A stretch of 64,000 nt of DNA from an uncultured Lachnospiraceae bacterium (GCA_910577955.1 CAJTNC010000006.1:84377-148376), one strand, 5' to 3'. Counted from the first letter of the stretch, positions 34,487 through 43,554 are shown. Made by a program: numbers and translations. Notes: generated from the letters alone by a model not told the origin.

Positions 34487-36715
34487 TTATTCTACACCGA
34501 GACGGAAACGTCCCTTTGTGGTTTCCGCACCGGTCATCTTCCTTTTTTTCTGTTGTGTTTCTCTCTTTCTTTCAGATGCCAGAAGCCTCCTGAAAGTTTG
34601 TATGACCTGCAAAGCATCCTCCCCGCTCTCCGTTGTAAATTCCACACGGAAGGCTCTTATTCCGTCTTCCAAAAGCATCCAGAGATCCTCCGTGAAAGAA
34701 GTCGGCAGGCAGTTATAAATTATATTATAACAATGGCTGCAGTTTGTATAGACCGGAAAAATATTTCCCATCCTGTCCGTCAGTTCCGTATATTTCTTCC
34801 TGTTTCTATCACAATTTCCCGAAGAGAGTTTTATACAGTTTGCAGACACCATGAAAGGCGCCCTGCCGTAAACGGGAGCTTCAAACCGGTTTTCACACAC
34901 CGAAACACATAGCTCCCTGATTTCTTTTGTATCCAGTTCCAAAGGGATACTGACTCGGTCAAGCTCCCCGCCCCAAAAGGCCGCTGCCTCCGCGTTCCAT
35001 GCATAGAGCGACGCCTCCCCGGCGATCCGCCCTTTGTAGGAAATGCTCTTTAACCATGCAGCCCCGTCCACGGAGGCGCAGTATACAATATCAGGCTTCC
35101 TCTCTTCAATCACCTTCCGCAGTCTTTCCAGAAATTTTTCGTCACTCTGTCTTAAAATCACCGGACATTTTATGCCCCAACGGATCCTTCCCGCGGAAAG
35201 CCTCTCCAGTATCTCCTGATCTTCCAATAACAGATCCGCATCCGCCACCAGACATTCCTTTTTCGCCGCAGAAAAGACAACCTCAAACTGTTCCCTCGTC
35301 TGCACCATAACAGTGAGGGTATTCCCCGACTCTGTCTCCGTCTTTCCTCTTCCCGTCTCTTCCGGTTCGGTAATGTTTTCCACTTCCCCCGGTTCTCTTG
35401 CCCCGTAATAAGCATATACTTCCTGCAAAAGTTCCCGCCTGAGCCCATTGATGCGGCGCAGGGGCACAAAAATATCCTCCCCGGCCTCCACCGTACACTC
35501 TTCCACCGTAAAGGGCGTCCCGCCGGTTTTCATGAGCTGCGCTCTGATCTCCTCCCCGCTCACCGCCCGTCTGCTGGCTCTCTCCACAACATCTCCCCGC
35601 AGAGACAGACAGACTTCCCCCTCTTTTGTCTCCACCTTATTTCCGCCCTCAAACCGAACTTCCCCGTAAAGAGGCTCCCCCTCTTTGCACCTCACAAAAA
35701 ATCGGACTCCCTTTTTGGGCAGTTCATGAACGTAATCTTCCCGAAACTTTGCAAGAAGCTCCGGATCCGCCTCATTGTAGCCCGGTTTTTTCAGGGTCAG
35801 CATATCTCTTCCGTTCTTTTCTTTATAATAGCCGGTTCCTGTCTCGCTGCGGATATAAAGGCCGGAAAGCAGCTTCTTATCCTTTTCCTCCACAGAGAAA
35901 GCAAAATGGGGTTCCTGCCCTTTCTCCTTTTCCCTGTAATATTTATCAATATATTTCCGGTAGACGGAAACTGCCCCCGCCACATATTCCGGTCTTTTCA
36001 TGCGCCCCTCGATCTTAAAAGAATCGATGCCTGCCTCAATCAGTTCCGGTATATGCTCCAGAGTATTCATATCCTTCAAACTCAGAAAATACCCCTCTTT
36101 CCCCGCCGTCCGGTACGGCAGTCTGCAGGGACCGGCACAACGCCCTCTGTTGCCGCTCCTGCCGCCGATCATACTGCTCATCAGACACTGCCCTGAATAA
36201 CAGTAGCACATTGCCCCGTGGATAAATGCCTCTATCTCCACGGAAACCCGCCGCTTTATCTCCCGCAGTTCCTCAAGGGACAATTCTCTGGCAGGCACGA
36301 TGCGTTCACATCCCAGCTCTTTCAAATAAGCCGCTCCGTATGCTCCCGTGATCGTCGTCTGCGTGCTGGCATGAAGTTTCAGTTCCGGAAAATTCCGTTT
36401 CAAAAAGCAAAGCACCCCCATATCCTGCACGATAGCGCCGTCTAAACCCGCCTCATACAACGGCATCAAAGCTTCGGCGAGCCCCGAAAACTCCCGCTCT
36501 TTTACTAATGTATTGACCGTCAGGTAAACTTTCACGCCAAAAAAATGAGCCTGACTGATTGTTTTTATCAACTCATCTTCCGAAAAATTTTCCGCATATG
36601 CTCTCGCCCCGAACTGCCGGCCTCCCAGATAGACCGCGTCCGCCCCGGCATTCACCGCTGCCTGAAAACTCTCGTAACTGCCGCAGGGTGCAAGCAGTTC
36701 CACCCGTTTTGTCAT
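34487..36715 (-). CDS. U32 family peptidase with DUF3656 domain
   Basis: This protein resembles the U32 collagenase-like family, whose best-studied members (YrrO/RlhA type) act in hydroxylation of tRNA or 23S rRNA rather than as proteases. N-terminal RVELLAPCGSYESFQAAVNA and GADAVYLGGRQFGAR match, and the Cys-rich YSGQCLMSSMIGGRSGNRGR segment continues into CAGPC, the iron-sulfur-like cluster of this family. The C-terminal half has the DUF3656 layout. The frame extends to 36799, but the ATG at 36715 begins MTKRVELLAP as in relatives. About 742 residues. The zapA gene precedes it, as in many Clostridia. Confidence 0.88.
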   Translation of the reverse strand: MTKRVELLAPCGSYESFQAAVNAGADAVYLGGRQFGARAYAENFSEDELIKTISQAHFFGVKVYLTVNTLVKEREFSGLAEALMPLYEAGLDGAIVQDMGVLCFLKRNFPELKLHASTQTTITGAYGAAYLKELGCERIVPARELSLEELREIKRRVSVEIEAFIHGAMCYCYSGQCLMSSMIGGRSGNRGRCAGPCRLPYRTAGKEGYFLSLKDMNTLEHIPELIEAGIDSFKIEGRMKRPEYVAGAVSVYRKYIDKYYREKEKGQEPHFAFSVEEKDKKLLSGLYIRSETGTGYYKEKNGRDMLTLKKPGYNEADPELLAKFREDYVHELPKKGVRFFVRCKEGEPLYGEVRFEGGNKVETKEGEVCLSLRGDVVERASRRAVSGEEIRAQLMKTGGTPFTVEECTVEAGEDIFVPLRRINGLRRELLQEVYAYYGAREPGEVENITEPEETGRGKTETESGNTLTVMVQTREQFEVVFSAAKKECLVADADLLLEDQEILERLSAGRIRWGIKCPVILRQSDEKFLERLRKVIEERKPDIVYCASVDGAAWLKSISYKGRIAGEASLYAWNAEAAAFWGGELDRVSIPLELDTKEIRELCVSVCENRFEAPVYGRAPFMVSANCIKLSSGNCDRNRKKYTELTDRMGNIFPVYTNCSHCYNIIYNCLPTSFTEDLWMLLEDGIRAFRVEFTTESGEDALQVIQTFRRLLASERKRETQQKKRKMTGAETTKGRFRLGVE

Positions 36716-36802
36716 ACAAATATCCCTGCATGCGCGGACTGAATCCGCGATGCCTTCCTTTCTCTTACCTTCCGGAAAAGAAAAGAGCAGGAGAGCCATC
36801 CC

Positions 36803-37219
36803 CTACTCGTTTTTTCCGCTTTTCCCTTTTAATTCGGTCTCCAGCCGCACAATTTTTTTTGCGTTCTCCTGTAGTTCCGTATTGAGATTACGCACGTTCT
36901 TTTCGGAATTCTCCAGCTTGATCTGATGGGAGATCAGCTCATGCTTCAGATCGTACAGTTCCTTTTCTTTCGCTTTCATCTCTTCTTCCAGAATGGTTAT
37001 CTGCTTTTTGGCCTTAAAGTAATCGTCGGCAATATTTATCTGCACCAAAACGTTCTGCATGTCCATGGGCAGCTTTCTAAAGCTGTCCACCTTCCCGCAC
37101 TCCGCCATTTTATTATTGATGTAACTCGCTACTTTCTGAAAATACTCTTCGCTCTCATATCCGCTCAGCGTATAGACTTTTCCACCGATTAAAACCTCAG
37201 CATCCACTCTGGAATCCAT
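36803..37219 (-). CDS. zapA: Cell division protein ZapA
   Basis: ZapA stabilises FtsZ filaments at the division site. The product begins MDSRVDAEVLIGGKVYTLSG with the family pattern and includes the conserved helix ADDYFKAKKQ. It continues in a long coiled coil to a total of 137 residues, longer than Bacillus ZapA (about 85) but usual for Lachnospiraceae. The open frame starts nine codons earlier; GAGGGA before the ATG at 37219 supports this start. The gene lies between ruvB and the U32 gene. Confidence 0.88.
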   Translation of the reverse strand: MDSRVDAEVLIGGKVYTLSGYESEEYFQKVASYINNKMAECGKVDSFRKLPMDMQNVLVQINIADDYFKAKKQITILEEEMKAKEKELYDLKHELISHQIKLENSEKNVRNLNTELQENAKKIVRLETELKGKSGKNE

Positions 37220-37270
37220 GCCGTTTCCCTCATCCGTAAAGCACAAAATAATATAGTTATTGTAGCATTT

Positions 37271-38266
37271 CTATAAGATCATTGCAAGCCCAAAATGGGA
37301 ATACCCAAGTTCTGTCACAACCCGTCCTCTCGGCGTACGGTTGATCAACCCGTTTTTGATCAGATACGGTTCATAGACTTCCTCGATGGTGCCGGAGTCC
37401 TCCCCGATTGCGGCGGCCAACGTTTCAAGTCCCACCGGACCGCCGCCAAATTTCTCTATCATAGTGAGCAGCATATTCCTGTCGATGTGATCAAGCCCCA
37501 GTTTGTCCACGTCCATCAGGTCGAGAGCTGTTTTTGCCACTTTCTCCGTGATTACCCCGTCGTATTTCACCTGTGCGAAATCCCTGACCCGCTTCAAGAT
37601 TCGATTGGCAATTCTGGGCGTCCCCCTGCTGCGCTTAGCGATCTCTCCCGCTCCGGCAAGCTCCGTCTCCACTTTCAGTATCTCAGCGGAATGCAGGATC
37701 ACCTTTGTCAGCTCCTCCACAGAATAAAACTCCAGTCTGTGGATCACCCCGAAACGATCCCGCAAAGGCGCCGTCAAAAGCCCGGCTCTTGTAGTTGCAC
37801 CCACCAACGTAAATTTCGGCAGATCCAAACGAATGGAACGGGCGGTGGGCCCCTTGCCGATCATAATATCAATCACGTAATCCTCCATAGCCGGATAAAG
37901 CACTTCCTCCACCTGCCTGTTCAGTCTGTGGATCTCATCCACAAACAGCAGATCCCCCTCCGACAAGTTATTTAAAATAGCTGCCATATCCCCCGGCTTT
38001 TCAATGGCCGGACCTGATGTGACCTTCATATGCACGCCCATCTCATTGGCGATCACACCGGCCAACGTCGTCTTTCCGAGCCCCGGCGGTCCGTACAAAA
38101 GCACATGATCTAAAGCGTCGTTTCTTCCCTTTGCCGCCTGAATATAAACTTTGAGATTCTCCTTGATCTTCTCCTGACCGACGTAATCATCCAAAGACTG
38201 AGGACGCAGCGTCCCCTCTATCTTTCCGTCTTCTTCCGTAAAATTCGTTTCTATCGTTCTCGCCAT
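37271..38266 (-). CDS. ruvB: Holliday junction DNA helicase RuvB
   Basis: RuvB is the hexameric AAA+ motor that branch-migrates Holliday junctions together with RuvA. The product has the N-terminal LRPQSLDDYVGQEKIKENL, Walker A GPPGLGKTTLAG, Walker B FVDEIHRL, sensor 1 VGATTRAG and the arginine-finger-like DRFG, all as in RuvB. About 331 residues from the ATG at 38266, which has GGGGAG before it; a TTG at 38278 is unlikely. It lies 76 bases after ruvA. Confidence 0.96.
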   Translation of the reverse strand: MARTIETNFTEEDGKIEGTLRPQSLDDYVGQEKIKENLKVYIQAAKGRNDALDHVLLYGPPGLGKTTLAGVIANEMGVHMKVTSGPAIEKPGDMAAILNNLSEGDLLFVDEIHRLNRQVEEVLYPAMEDYVIDIMIGKGPTARSIRLDLPKFTLVGATTRAGLLTAPLRDRFGVIHRLEFYSVEELTKVILHSAEILKVETELAGAGEIAKRSRGTPRIANRILKRVRDFAQVKYDGVITEKVAKTALDLMDVDKLGLDHIDRNMLLTMIEKFGGGPVGLETLAAAIGEDSGTIEEVYEPYLIKNGLINRTPRGRVVTELGYSHFGLAMIL

Positions 38267-38342
38267 TTCTCTCCCCAAAATGCTGTTGTCCTTTCTGCCG
38301 TCTTCCCTCTGCCGCAGTATCGCATATACCGCACCTGCAGTC

Positions 38343-38942
38343 TCACAGGAGATACTTTAAGGAGGCCTTCAAGATCTCTTCCACCGTCATCTGCTCCGCA
38401 TCCTTTACCTCTTTCACTGCGCGGGCCGCCTCTGTCATGCCGTACCCAAGGGCTGTCAGCGCTTCCACTGCCTCCCGCACACTGTCGGAAGCAGAGGACT
38501 CCATTCTCGTTTCCTCCCCGGCGCTGTGCAATGTATCCTCGAGCGATACCTTATCCTTCATATCCAGTATGATACGCTGTGCCGTCTTCGCACCGATACC
38601 GGGAGCCTTCGCGATCATCTTTGCATCCCCCGAAACAATAGCGAACCGCAGATCGTCCGGAGTCATCACCGATAAAATGCTTTGCCCGCCCTTAGGTCCG
38701 ATTCCATTTACGCCGATCAGCAATTTAAACATATCCAGATCATCCTTTGTCAGAAAGCCGTACAGCGCTATCGCATCCTCCCTCACTGACGTATAAGTAT
38801 AAAGTTTTACCTCTTCTCCCACGGCCGGCAGAAGTGACGACGTATCGGCGGATATCCGTATATTGTAGCCTATGCCGTTTACCTCCAAAACCGCGAGATC
38901 AAACTCTTTCGCCGCTATTTTCCCTTTAAAATATGCATACAT
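38343..38942 (-). CDS. ruvA: Holliday junction branch migration protein RuvA
   Basis: RuvA forms the tetramer that clamps the four-way junction and loads RuvB. The 199-residue product has the OB-fold start MYAYFKGKIAAKEFDLAVLE, the acidic-pin region, and the helix-hairpin-helix pairs LIGVNGIGPKGGQSIL and KAPGIGAKTAQRIILDMKDK, then a C-terminal domain III (VREAVEALTALGYGMTEAARAV) that contacts RuvB. Length is normal. The SD is weak. RuvC is not present nearby; recU at 1778 fills its role. Confidence 0.96.
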   Translation of the reverse strand: MYAYFKGKIAAKEFDLAVLEVNGIGYNIRISADTSSLLPAVGEEVKLYTYTSVREDAIALYGFLTKDDLDMFKLLIGVNGIGPKGGQSILSVMTPDDLRFAIVSGDAKMIAKAPGIGAKTAQRIILDMKDKVSLEDTLHSAGEETRMESSASDSVREAVEALTALGYGMTEAARAVKEVKDAEQMTVEEILKASLKYLL

Positions 38943-38991
38943 ATATCATTCAGCCTTTCTGAAAACTCCCCTGCCTCCGCACACCGACCAT

Positions 38992-39064
38992 CACAGTCAA
39001 CAAGCCAAAGTCATGCTCTCATGGCTTTGGCTCGCTGTGCAGTGAACTTCGGATCGATGTTCAC
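38992..39064. repeat. Pair of hairpins between the chemoreceptor gene and ruvA
   Basis: AGCCAAAGTCATG (39003-39015) and CATGGCTTTGGCT (39020-39032) form a 13-bp stem with one G-T pair and a CTCT loop. It is flanked by outer CACAG/CTGTG (38992-38996/39035-39039). A second inverted repeat, GTGAAC/GTTCAC, follows at 39042-39064. On the minus strand the T-run after the stem is poor, so this is a weak terminator or a dispersed palindromic repeat unit. Confidence 0.55.
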
Positions 39065-39066
39065 AC

Positions 39067-40743
39067 TCAGATTACAAATTTATTCATGATCTCTACCATA
39101 GCATCGACCTGATTCTTCTGAGACTCGCTGACCGCGGCTGTTTCCTCAGAAGTAGCGGAATTGTTATCCACAACGGAGGATACCTGTTCAATGCTTTCAT
39201 TGACATTATGCATCTTCTCCACATCCCGCTCTAACATCTTCACGATCTGACTGATCTTTTGCGTCGCAACCGTGGTGCTCTCCATAACCTCTTTCATATT
39301 CTCGGAAGTCTCGTCCGCGATGGCAATTCCCTTATTCATTGCCGTAACCGTCGTCTCAATCAATTCCGTTGTCCTTCCGGCAGCCTTTGCAGACTCATTG
39401 GCAAGGTTCTTCACCTGTTCCGCTACTACTGCAAATCCCTTTCCTGCCTCACCGGCTCTGGCCGCCTCAATTGCAGCATTCAAGGACAACAGGTTGGTCT
39501 GGGATGCAATATCCTCGATGGTTCCGATGATGGTTCCGATCTGTTCGGAGCATACGCTGATCTCTTCGATAGCGTCCTTTAACTCCTGCATCTTTCTGTT
39601 CCCCTTCTCCAGAGTTGTGCTGGCGTCCGCCGAAATGGCCGCAGATTCCTCCGCCGCTCTCACATTCTCTTCCATGCTCTCGGTCATCGATCCGATAACC
39701 GTCATCAGATCCGTAACCTGCATAGCCTGATCGGTACATCCCTTCGCCAGATCTTCCGCTGCAAAAGCAAGCTGCTCTGTACCGCTGCTGATCTCTCCGG
39801 ATGCATTGCGTATCGTCAGAAGCGTCTTGCGCATCTGCTCCCCGATCTTTATTAAGGAATCCTTGATAGCTACAAATTCTCCCACATACTCCTGCTCTAG
39901 TCGGATATTATAATTTCCGTTTCCCATCTGCTCTAAAACGCCGGTAACTTCCGCAACCATACCGAGCAGATTCTTTTTCATAAAGGAAACGGCTTTCACC
40001 ATTTTGCCGACCTCGCTGTCGTTCTCCTCGAGATCCAGCTCTTCATGGAAATTACCCTCCGCAACAACCTCCATTTGGCTTGATACTTTCTGGATCGGCC
40101 GCAGCAGTTCCAAAAAGGCAAATTTGATCGTTAAGAACATCTGCAGGATCACGTAAACAAAAGAAATTCCGAAAACAACTTCCATGACTCCTTGAAGAAT
40201 TCTCAGCTTTTTCAGTTCCGCATCTTTCCTTGCCAAAATGCTCTCGATCGTTTCATCCGTCACGCTGTTGATCTTTTCCACCGTATCTGCATATTCCACA
40301 CTGAACACGGCAGCCTGCGCAGCCTCCAGATCCCCGTTTTTCACACTCTCCATCGCCGCCTCTTCCAGCGGAACAAGATTGTTTGACATGGAAGCAATTC
40401 TCTCTAGATCCGCCCATTCTCCGTCTGTAAGATCACACTCTTCCAAAGTAGCGATAGCTTTGTCTCTATTCTTTTCCTCGTTCAACTCTCTCATATAACC
40501 GTTGTAATATTTTATGTCACCGGTGACCGCATAAGATCTCACTTCAGATGTCAGAGTTTTTGAACCGATCCTGTACTGGTTCAGCGCCGCAGTCGTATTG
40601 ATCTGCGTCACATTCATGCGGGATGTCGCCTTATTGCACACAAAAAATCCAATCAGTAAAACTGCCCCCAGCACAACAGCAACACACCCCTGTATTGCCA
40701 GTCTTTTCAATCTTGCAGACTGACTTGTTCCCCTATTCCCCAT
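39067..40743 (-). CDS. Methyl-accepting chemotaxis protein
   Basis: This is a transmembrane chemoreceptor of 558 residues. A basic start is followed by TM1 (about 16-38), a periplasmic-side four-helix-bundle-like sensing domain (40-180), TM2 (about 185-207), a HAMP domain (208-265), and a cytoplasmic signalling domain. The hairpin tip is near GTIEDIASQTNLLSLNAAIE and continues AARAGEAGKGFAVVA. The sensor ligand is unknown. The gene has its own promoter and follows no che genes; it is between a Gx transporter gene and ruvA. Motility genes are not in the window. Confidence 0.93.
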   Translation of the reverse strand: MGNRGTSQSARLKRLAIQGCVAVVLGAVLLIGFFVCNKATSRMNVTQINTTAALNQYRIGSKTLTSEVRSYAVTGDIKYYNGYMRELNEEKNRDKAIATLEECDLTDGEWADLERIASMSNNLVPLEEAAMESVKNGDLEAAQAAVFSVEYADTVEKINSVTDETIESILARKDAELKKLRILQGVMEVVFGISFVYVILQMFLTIKFAFLELLRPIQKVSSQMEVVAEGNFHEELDLEENDSEVGKMVKAVSFMKKNLLGMVAEVTGVLEQMGNGNYNIRLEQEYVGEFVAIKDSLIKIGEQMRKTLLTIRNASGEISSGTEQLAFAAEDLAKGCTDQAMQVTDLMTVIGSMTESMEENVRAAEESAAISADASTTLEKGNRKMQELKDAIEEISVCSEQIGTIIGTIEDIASQTNLLSLNAAIEAARAGEAGKGFAVVAEQVKNLANESAKAAGRTTELIETTVTAMNKGIAIADETSENMKEVMESTTVATQKISQIVKMLERDVEKMHNVNESIEQVSSVVDNNSATSEETAAVSESQKNQVDAMVEIMNKFVI

Positions 40744-40813
40744 TCTTTAAATACCCACCTTCCTCTTAAAAATGTATGTACAGACCCCCTGTTTTCAGAC
40801 TCCTGTATAGTTT

Positions 40814-40842
40814 ATTATACTAAGTACAGACAAAAAAAGCAA
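40814..40842 (-). promoter_or_regulatory. SigA-type promoter of the chemoreceptor gene
   Basis: Minus strand: -35 TTGCTT (40842-40837), 17 bases, -10 TATAAT (40819-40814), about 70 bases before the ATG. It lies just after the Gx transporter stop. No SigD (flagellar) consensus was seen. Confidence 0.65.
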
Positions 40843-40849
40843 TAGCCTG

Positions 40850-41338
40850 TCAATTTTTTGGCAAACGCCTCAATAATTCTCGCCCCAGAATCCCGTTTAA
40901 CAGCCCTGTGACCAGTCCTGCCGCCAAAAGAACGGGTGCGTAATAGCCCACTCTGAACGTCTTCACAATGAAAGCCGCCGCCAAAAGCTGGCCCATGTTA
41001 TGTGCCACACCGCCGACCATGCTGACCCCATACAGAGAAAAACCCCGTCTTTTCACAAACACCATAGAGAAAAAGCTGACAAGAGCTCCGCAAAAACTGA
41101 ATATGACAGAAAATAAATTTCCAAACAAAATGCCCGCCAGTAATATCCGGAGGGCATTTACCGTAAGCGCCTCCCGCCAGCCGTAAAAATAGAGCGCAAT
41201 GACCACGGCCAGATTGGCAAGCCCAAGCTTCATGCCCGGCACGCCAAAAAAGAACGGGAAGAGCGATTCAATATAGGATAACATCAGCGCCGTTGTCACA
41301 AACAGCGCTGATGTCACCAGCTTTTTATTATGCATCAT
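40850..41338 (-). CDS. Gx transporter family membrane protein (heptaprenyl diphosphate synthase component I-like)
   Basis: This is a hydrophobic protein of 162 residues with about five membrane segments. It has the family core YIESLFPFFFGVPGMKLGLAN, and glycine-rich segments like GVSMVGGVAHNMGQLLAA. The family was first named for component I of heptaprenyl diphosphate synthase, but the fold resembles the ECF transporter S-component. In many Clostridia it pairs with a NusG-II domain gene; none is adjacent here, where a LysM gene is upstream and a chemoreceptor gene downstream. The ribosome site before the ATG is weak. Confidence 0.85.
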   Translation of the reverse strand: MMHNKKLVTSALFVTTALMLSYIESLFPFFFGVPGMKLGLANLAVVIALYFYGWREALTVNALRILLAGILFGNLFSVIFSFCGALVSFFSMVFVKRRGFSLYGVSMVGGVAHNMGQLLAAAFIVKTFRVGYYAPVLLAAGLVTGLLNGILGRELLRRLPKN

Positions 41339-41372
41339 AATATCGTTGTACTTTCTTCACATCTGAGCATCC

Positions 41373-42059
41373 TTAAAAATCAAAGGTGTAGAAAGGCACG
41401 CCGTCCGATGCGACATATACATAGCGGATCCCGTCCAGCTTTATGCCGTAAGATGTCTGAAACTCCTGACGCAATCCTTCCACCAGTTCACTCATTGTTC
41501 CTATCATATCCTTAAAATCTTCATCAGAAAGAGAAGCCATCATCTCCTCTCCGGTGGTTTCTCCCCAGATCTCCGGAATAAAATGATAGACAAAAGCAAG
41601 CTTGCTTCCGTCCGCCTTCAGTTCAAAGGATAACCCCATCAGCTCCACGGTGAGCTCGTTCATAACACTTTGCAGTTCCGCGCCTTCCTCTGAAATGACC
41701 CACTGTTCCAACGTCATTGAGGTATCTTGTGTCTCTGTCTGTGCCTCTGTTTGTGTCTCTGTCTGCACTTCTGTCTGCGTTTCTGTTTCTTCTGTTTCCA
41801 CAGACGGCGCCGGATCGATATCGGGAAGGATCAACGTCTGTCCTTTATAAAGAATAGCCGGATTTTTCACAGTGGCCTTATTCGCCTCGTAAATATCCTC
41901 CCACCGTGCGGAATCCCCGTACACGGACTTCGCGATCTTTTTCAGGTAATCACCCTCTTTTACCGTGTAACTGCCCTCGGCATTCACCACAAGCCCCGTA
42001 GATAATCCCATGAGCATCACAACAACAGCCATACTTCTCTTCCAAAGTTTTTTTCTCAT
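41373..42059 (-). CDS. Secreted LysM domain protein
   Basis: The product has a signal peptide (about residues 1-27, ending VVNAEG), one LysM domain (YTVKEGDYLKKIAKSVYGDS to about residue 80) and a Thr/Glu/Gln repeat linker (89-111). A C-terminal domain of about 115 residues has no recognised family. LysM binds N-acetylglucosamine-containing glycans, so the protein is likely tethered to the cell wall. The linker is low-complexity and encoded by a short-period tandem repeat. GGAGGG precedes the ATG, and a TTGACA promoter lies upstream. Confidence 0.82.
   Translation of the reverse strand: MRKKLWKRSMAVVVMLMGLSTGLVVNAEGSYTVKEGDYLKKIAKSVYGDSARWEDIYEANKATVKNPAILYKGQTLILPDIDPAPSVETEETETQTEVQTETQTEAQTETQDTSMTLEQWVISEEGAELQSVMNELTVELMGLSFELKADGSKLAFVYHFIPEIWGETTGEEMMASLSDEDFKDMIGTMSELVEGLRQEFQTSYGIKLDGIRYVYVASDGVPFYTFDF
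41727..41795. repeat. Short tandem repeat encoding the TETQ linker of the LysM protein
   Basis: On the minus strand this is a run of six-base units coding TE/TQ-type residue pairs, e.g. QTETQTEAQTETQ. It encodes residues 89-111. Such repeats can vary in copy number between strains. Confidence 0.65.
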
Positions 42060-42106
42060 GCTTTTCCCTCCGTTCTAAACTGTATTTGGAATCAAACTCC
42101 ATTTTT

Positions 42107-42134
42107 ATTGTATCAATCCCTCCGCAATTGTCAA
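42107..42134 (-). promoter_or_regulatory. SigA-type promoter of the LysM gene
   Basis: Minus strand: -35 TTGACA (42134-42129), 16 bases, -10 TACAAT (42112-42107). The -35 overlaps the last codons of the upstream lipoprotein gene. Confidence 0.68.
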
Positions 42135-42643
42135 GTGTCTGTTTTAGGAAGAATGGACTCATAAAAGGCCTGTTCCTCCTCCGACATTTCATAGTAGAAC
42201 GTGACCCACTCCTCGGGCAGGGATACTTTTACGCTCCCCTCCTCCGCCACCAGTTTTGCGATACCGGTATCCTGATAGAGCATGGTGGTATAAATTTTTT
42301 CGGGTTCTTTATCCCCGAATTTCGACGCCGGATACCTATAGACCGCAAACCGGTAAGATTCTGCCGCGCTCTCCATAGCCTCTCTCTGCTCCGCCTCGAA
42401 AACAAGATCCGTATGTTCGCCGCAGGACTGAAGATACCGGTACAGCGTTTCCCCATCCTCGATCGTTTTAAGGAGCGTCCCGCTCTCCGCCTCATAGATT
42501 TCGATCCTCGCCAGATTTTCCAGTTCCTCTCTGGTATAGCCCTCCTCTCCGGTCAGACCGCAGCCGGACAACAACATCCCCGCCGCAATACTAAATGCCA
42601 TGACGGCCATCCTCACTGAATTCCTGTTATTTCTCTGTTTCAT
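42131..42643 (-). CDS. Putative lipoprotein
   Basis: The frame extends further upstream, but the ATG at 42643 has a strong AAGGGGGGA and gives MKQRNNRNSVRMAVMAFSIA, then AGMLLSGCGL. The lipobox LLSGC places the lipidated Cys at about residue 27. The mature part (about 143 residues) is acidic and has no recognised fold. Its ATG overlaps the stop of the XRE regulator by four bases (ATGA), so they are translationally coupled; the regulator may control it. Function unknown. Confidence 0.75.
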   Translation of the reverse strand: MKQRNNRNSVRMAVMAFSIAAGMLLSGCGLTGEEGYTREELENLARIEIYEAESGTLLKTIEDGETLYRYLQSCGEHTDLVFEAEQREAMESAAESYRFAVYRYPASKFGDKEPEKIYTTMLYQDTGIAKLVAEEGSVKVSLPEEWVTFYYEMSEEEQAFYESILPKTDT

Positions 42644-43554
42644 TTTGACTCCCCCCTTTCTGCGAGCAATTTGCAGACTGTAATAAGCAGCGCACACAGC
42701 AGTACGATGATCGGCGCCATGGGACTCCAAATATGGGAGACGAATCCCACAAGCACCGCAAGGGCTGTCGCCGGAGCCGCCAGATAGAGCCAACCAAATC
42801 TTTTTTCTCCGCTTTTTGACGTCTCCTCAGTATTTTTCACGATCCTGTTTTCCGCCACAACAGACATGGCGGCCCACAATATAAGAGCAAGACCCACCGC
42901 ATCCGAAATCCACTGCAAAACCCCCGCCGAACCGCCGAAGTTCCCGCGGTTTATACGATATGTAACAAAATCCAGACACTCCGTTCCCGCCACGAGGATC
43001 ATCGTACCGAGGATTGCCATGACCCCGCATCTCTTCCGCTCTTTTTCCCGTCTGATCTTAAATTCCCCGTAAATTTTACTGTCAAAGATCAGTTTTTCCC
43101 TTTTGATCTCCCGATATTTTTTCACCTGAAAACACTGCCAGATCAAAAGCCCGATCCCGGCCAGCGTCACGATCCAGTACAGCCCCTCCATCACCACGCT
43201 GTTTCCGGGGCGCCCGATCTCGTCAAAAATATTCGCCGTCATCAAAAGGCATATTCCCCCTATGATCCGTTTTCTGTTCTGCCTGTGGTAAGCCAGATAG
43301 CCCTCCAACATCTCCCCGCTGACGTAATAACCGCTCTCCGAGGCTTCTCTTGTCCCTCTGTTTTCCTTTAATAGGTAATCCAGAGATACACCGAACATAT
43401 TGCTGATCTGTATCAGCTTATTTACTTCGGGGATTCCCCTGTCGTTGACCCACTTACCCACGGCCTGTCTGGACACGTCAAGCTGTTCCGCCAGCTCCTC
43501 CTGAGTCATATCCTTCTCCCTGAGCAATGCTTTCAGTTTTTCTCCAAGTGTCAT
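42640..43554 (-). CDS. XRE family transcriptional regulator with membrane segments
   Basis: The N-terminal helix-turn-helix (KALLREKDMTQEELAEQLDV, then SRQAVGKWVNDRGIPEVNKL) is a classic Cro/C1-type domain at residues 5-60. The rest of the roughly 304-residue protein has about six hydrophobic segments (near 103-165 and 200-300), so it is probably anchored in the membrane. The start at 43554 is set by AAGGAGG seven bases upstream; 19 upstream codons in frame are not used. It is coupled to the lipoprotein gene downstream. A membrane-bound sensor-regulator role is inferred. Confidence 0.82.
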   Translation of the reverse strand: MTLGEKLKALLREKDMTQEELAEQLDVSRQAVGKWVNDRGIPEVNKLIQISNMFGVSLDYLLKENRGTREASESGYYVSGEMLEGYLAYHRQNRKRIIGGICLLMTANIFDEIGRPGNSVVMEGLYWIVTLAGIGLLIWQCFQVKKYREIKREKLIFDSKIYGEFKIRREKERKRCGVMAILGTMILVAGTECLDFVTYRINRGNFGGSAGVLQWISDAVGLALILWAAMSVVAENRIVKNTEETSKSGEKRFGWLYLAAPATALAVLVGFVSHIWSPMAPIIVLLCALLITVCKLLAERGESK

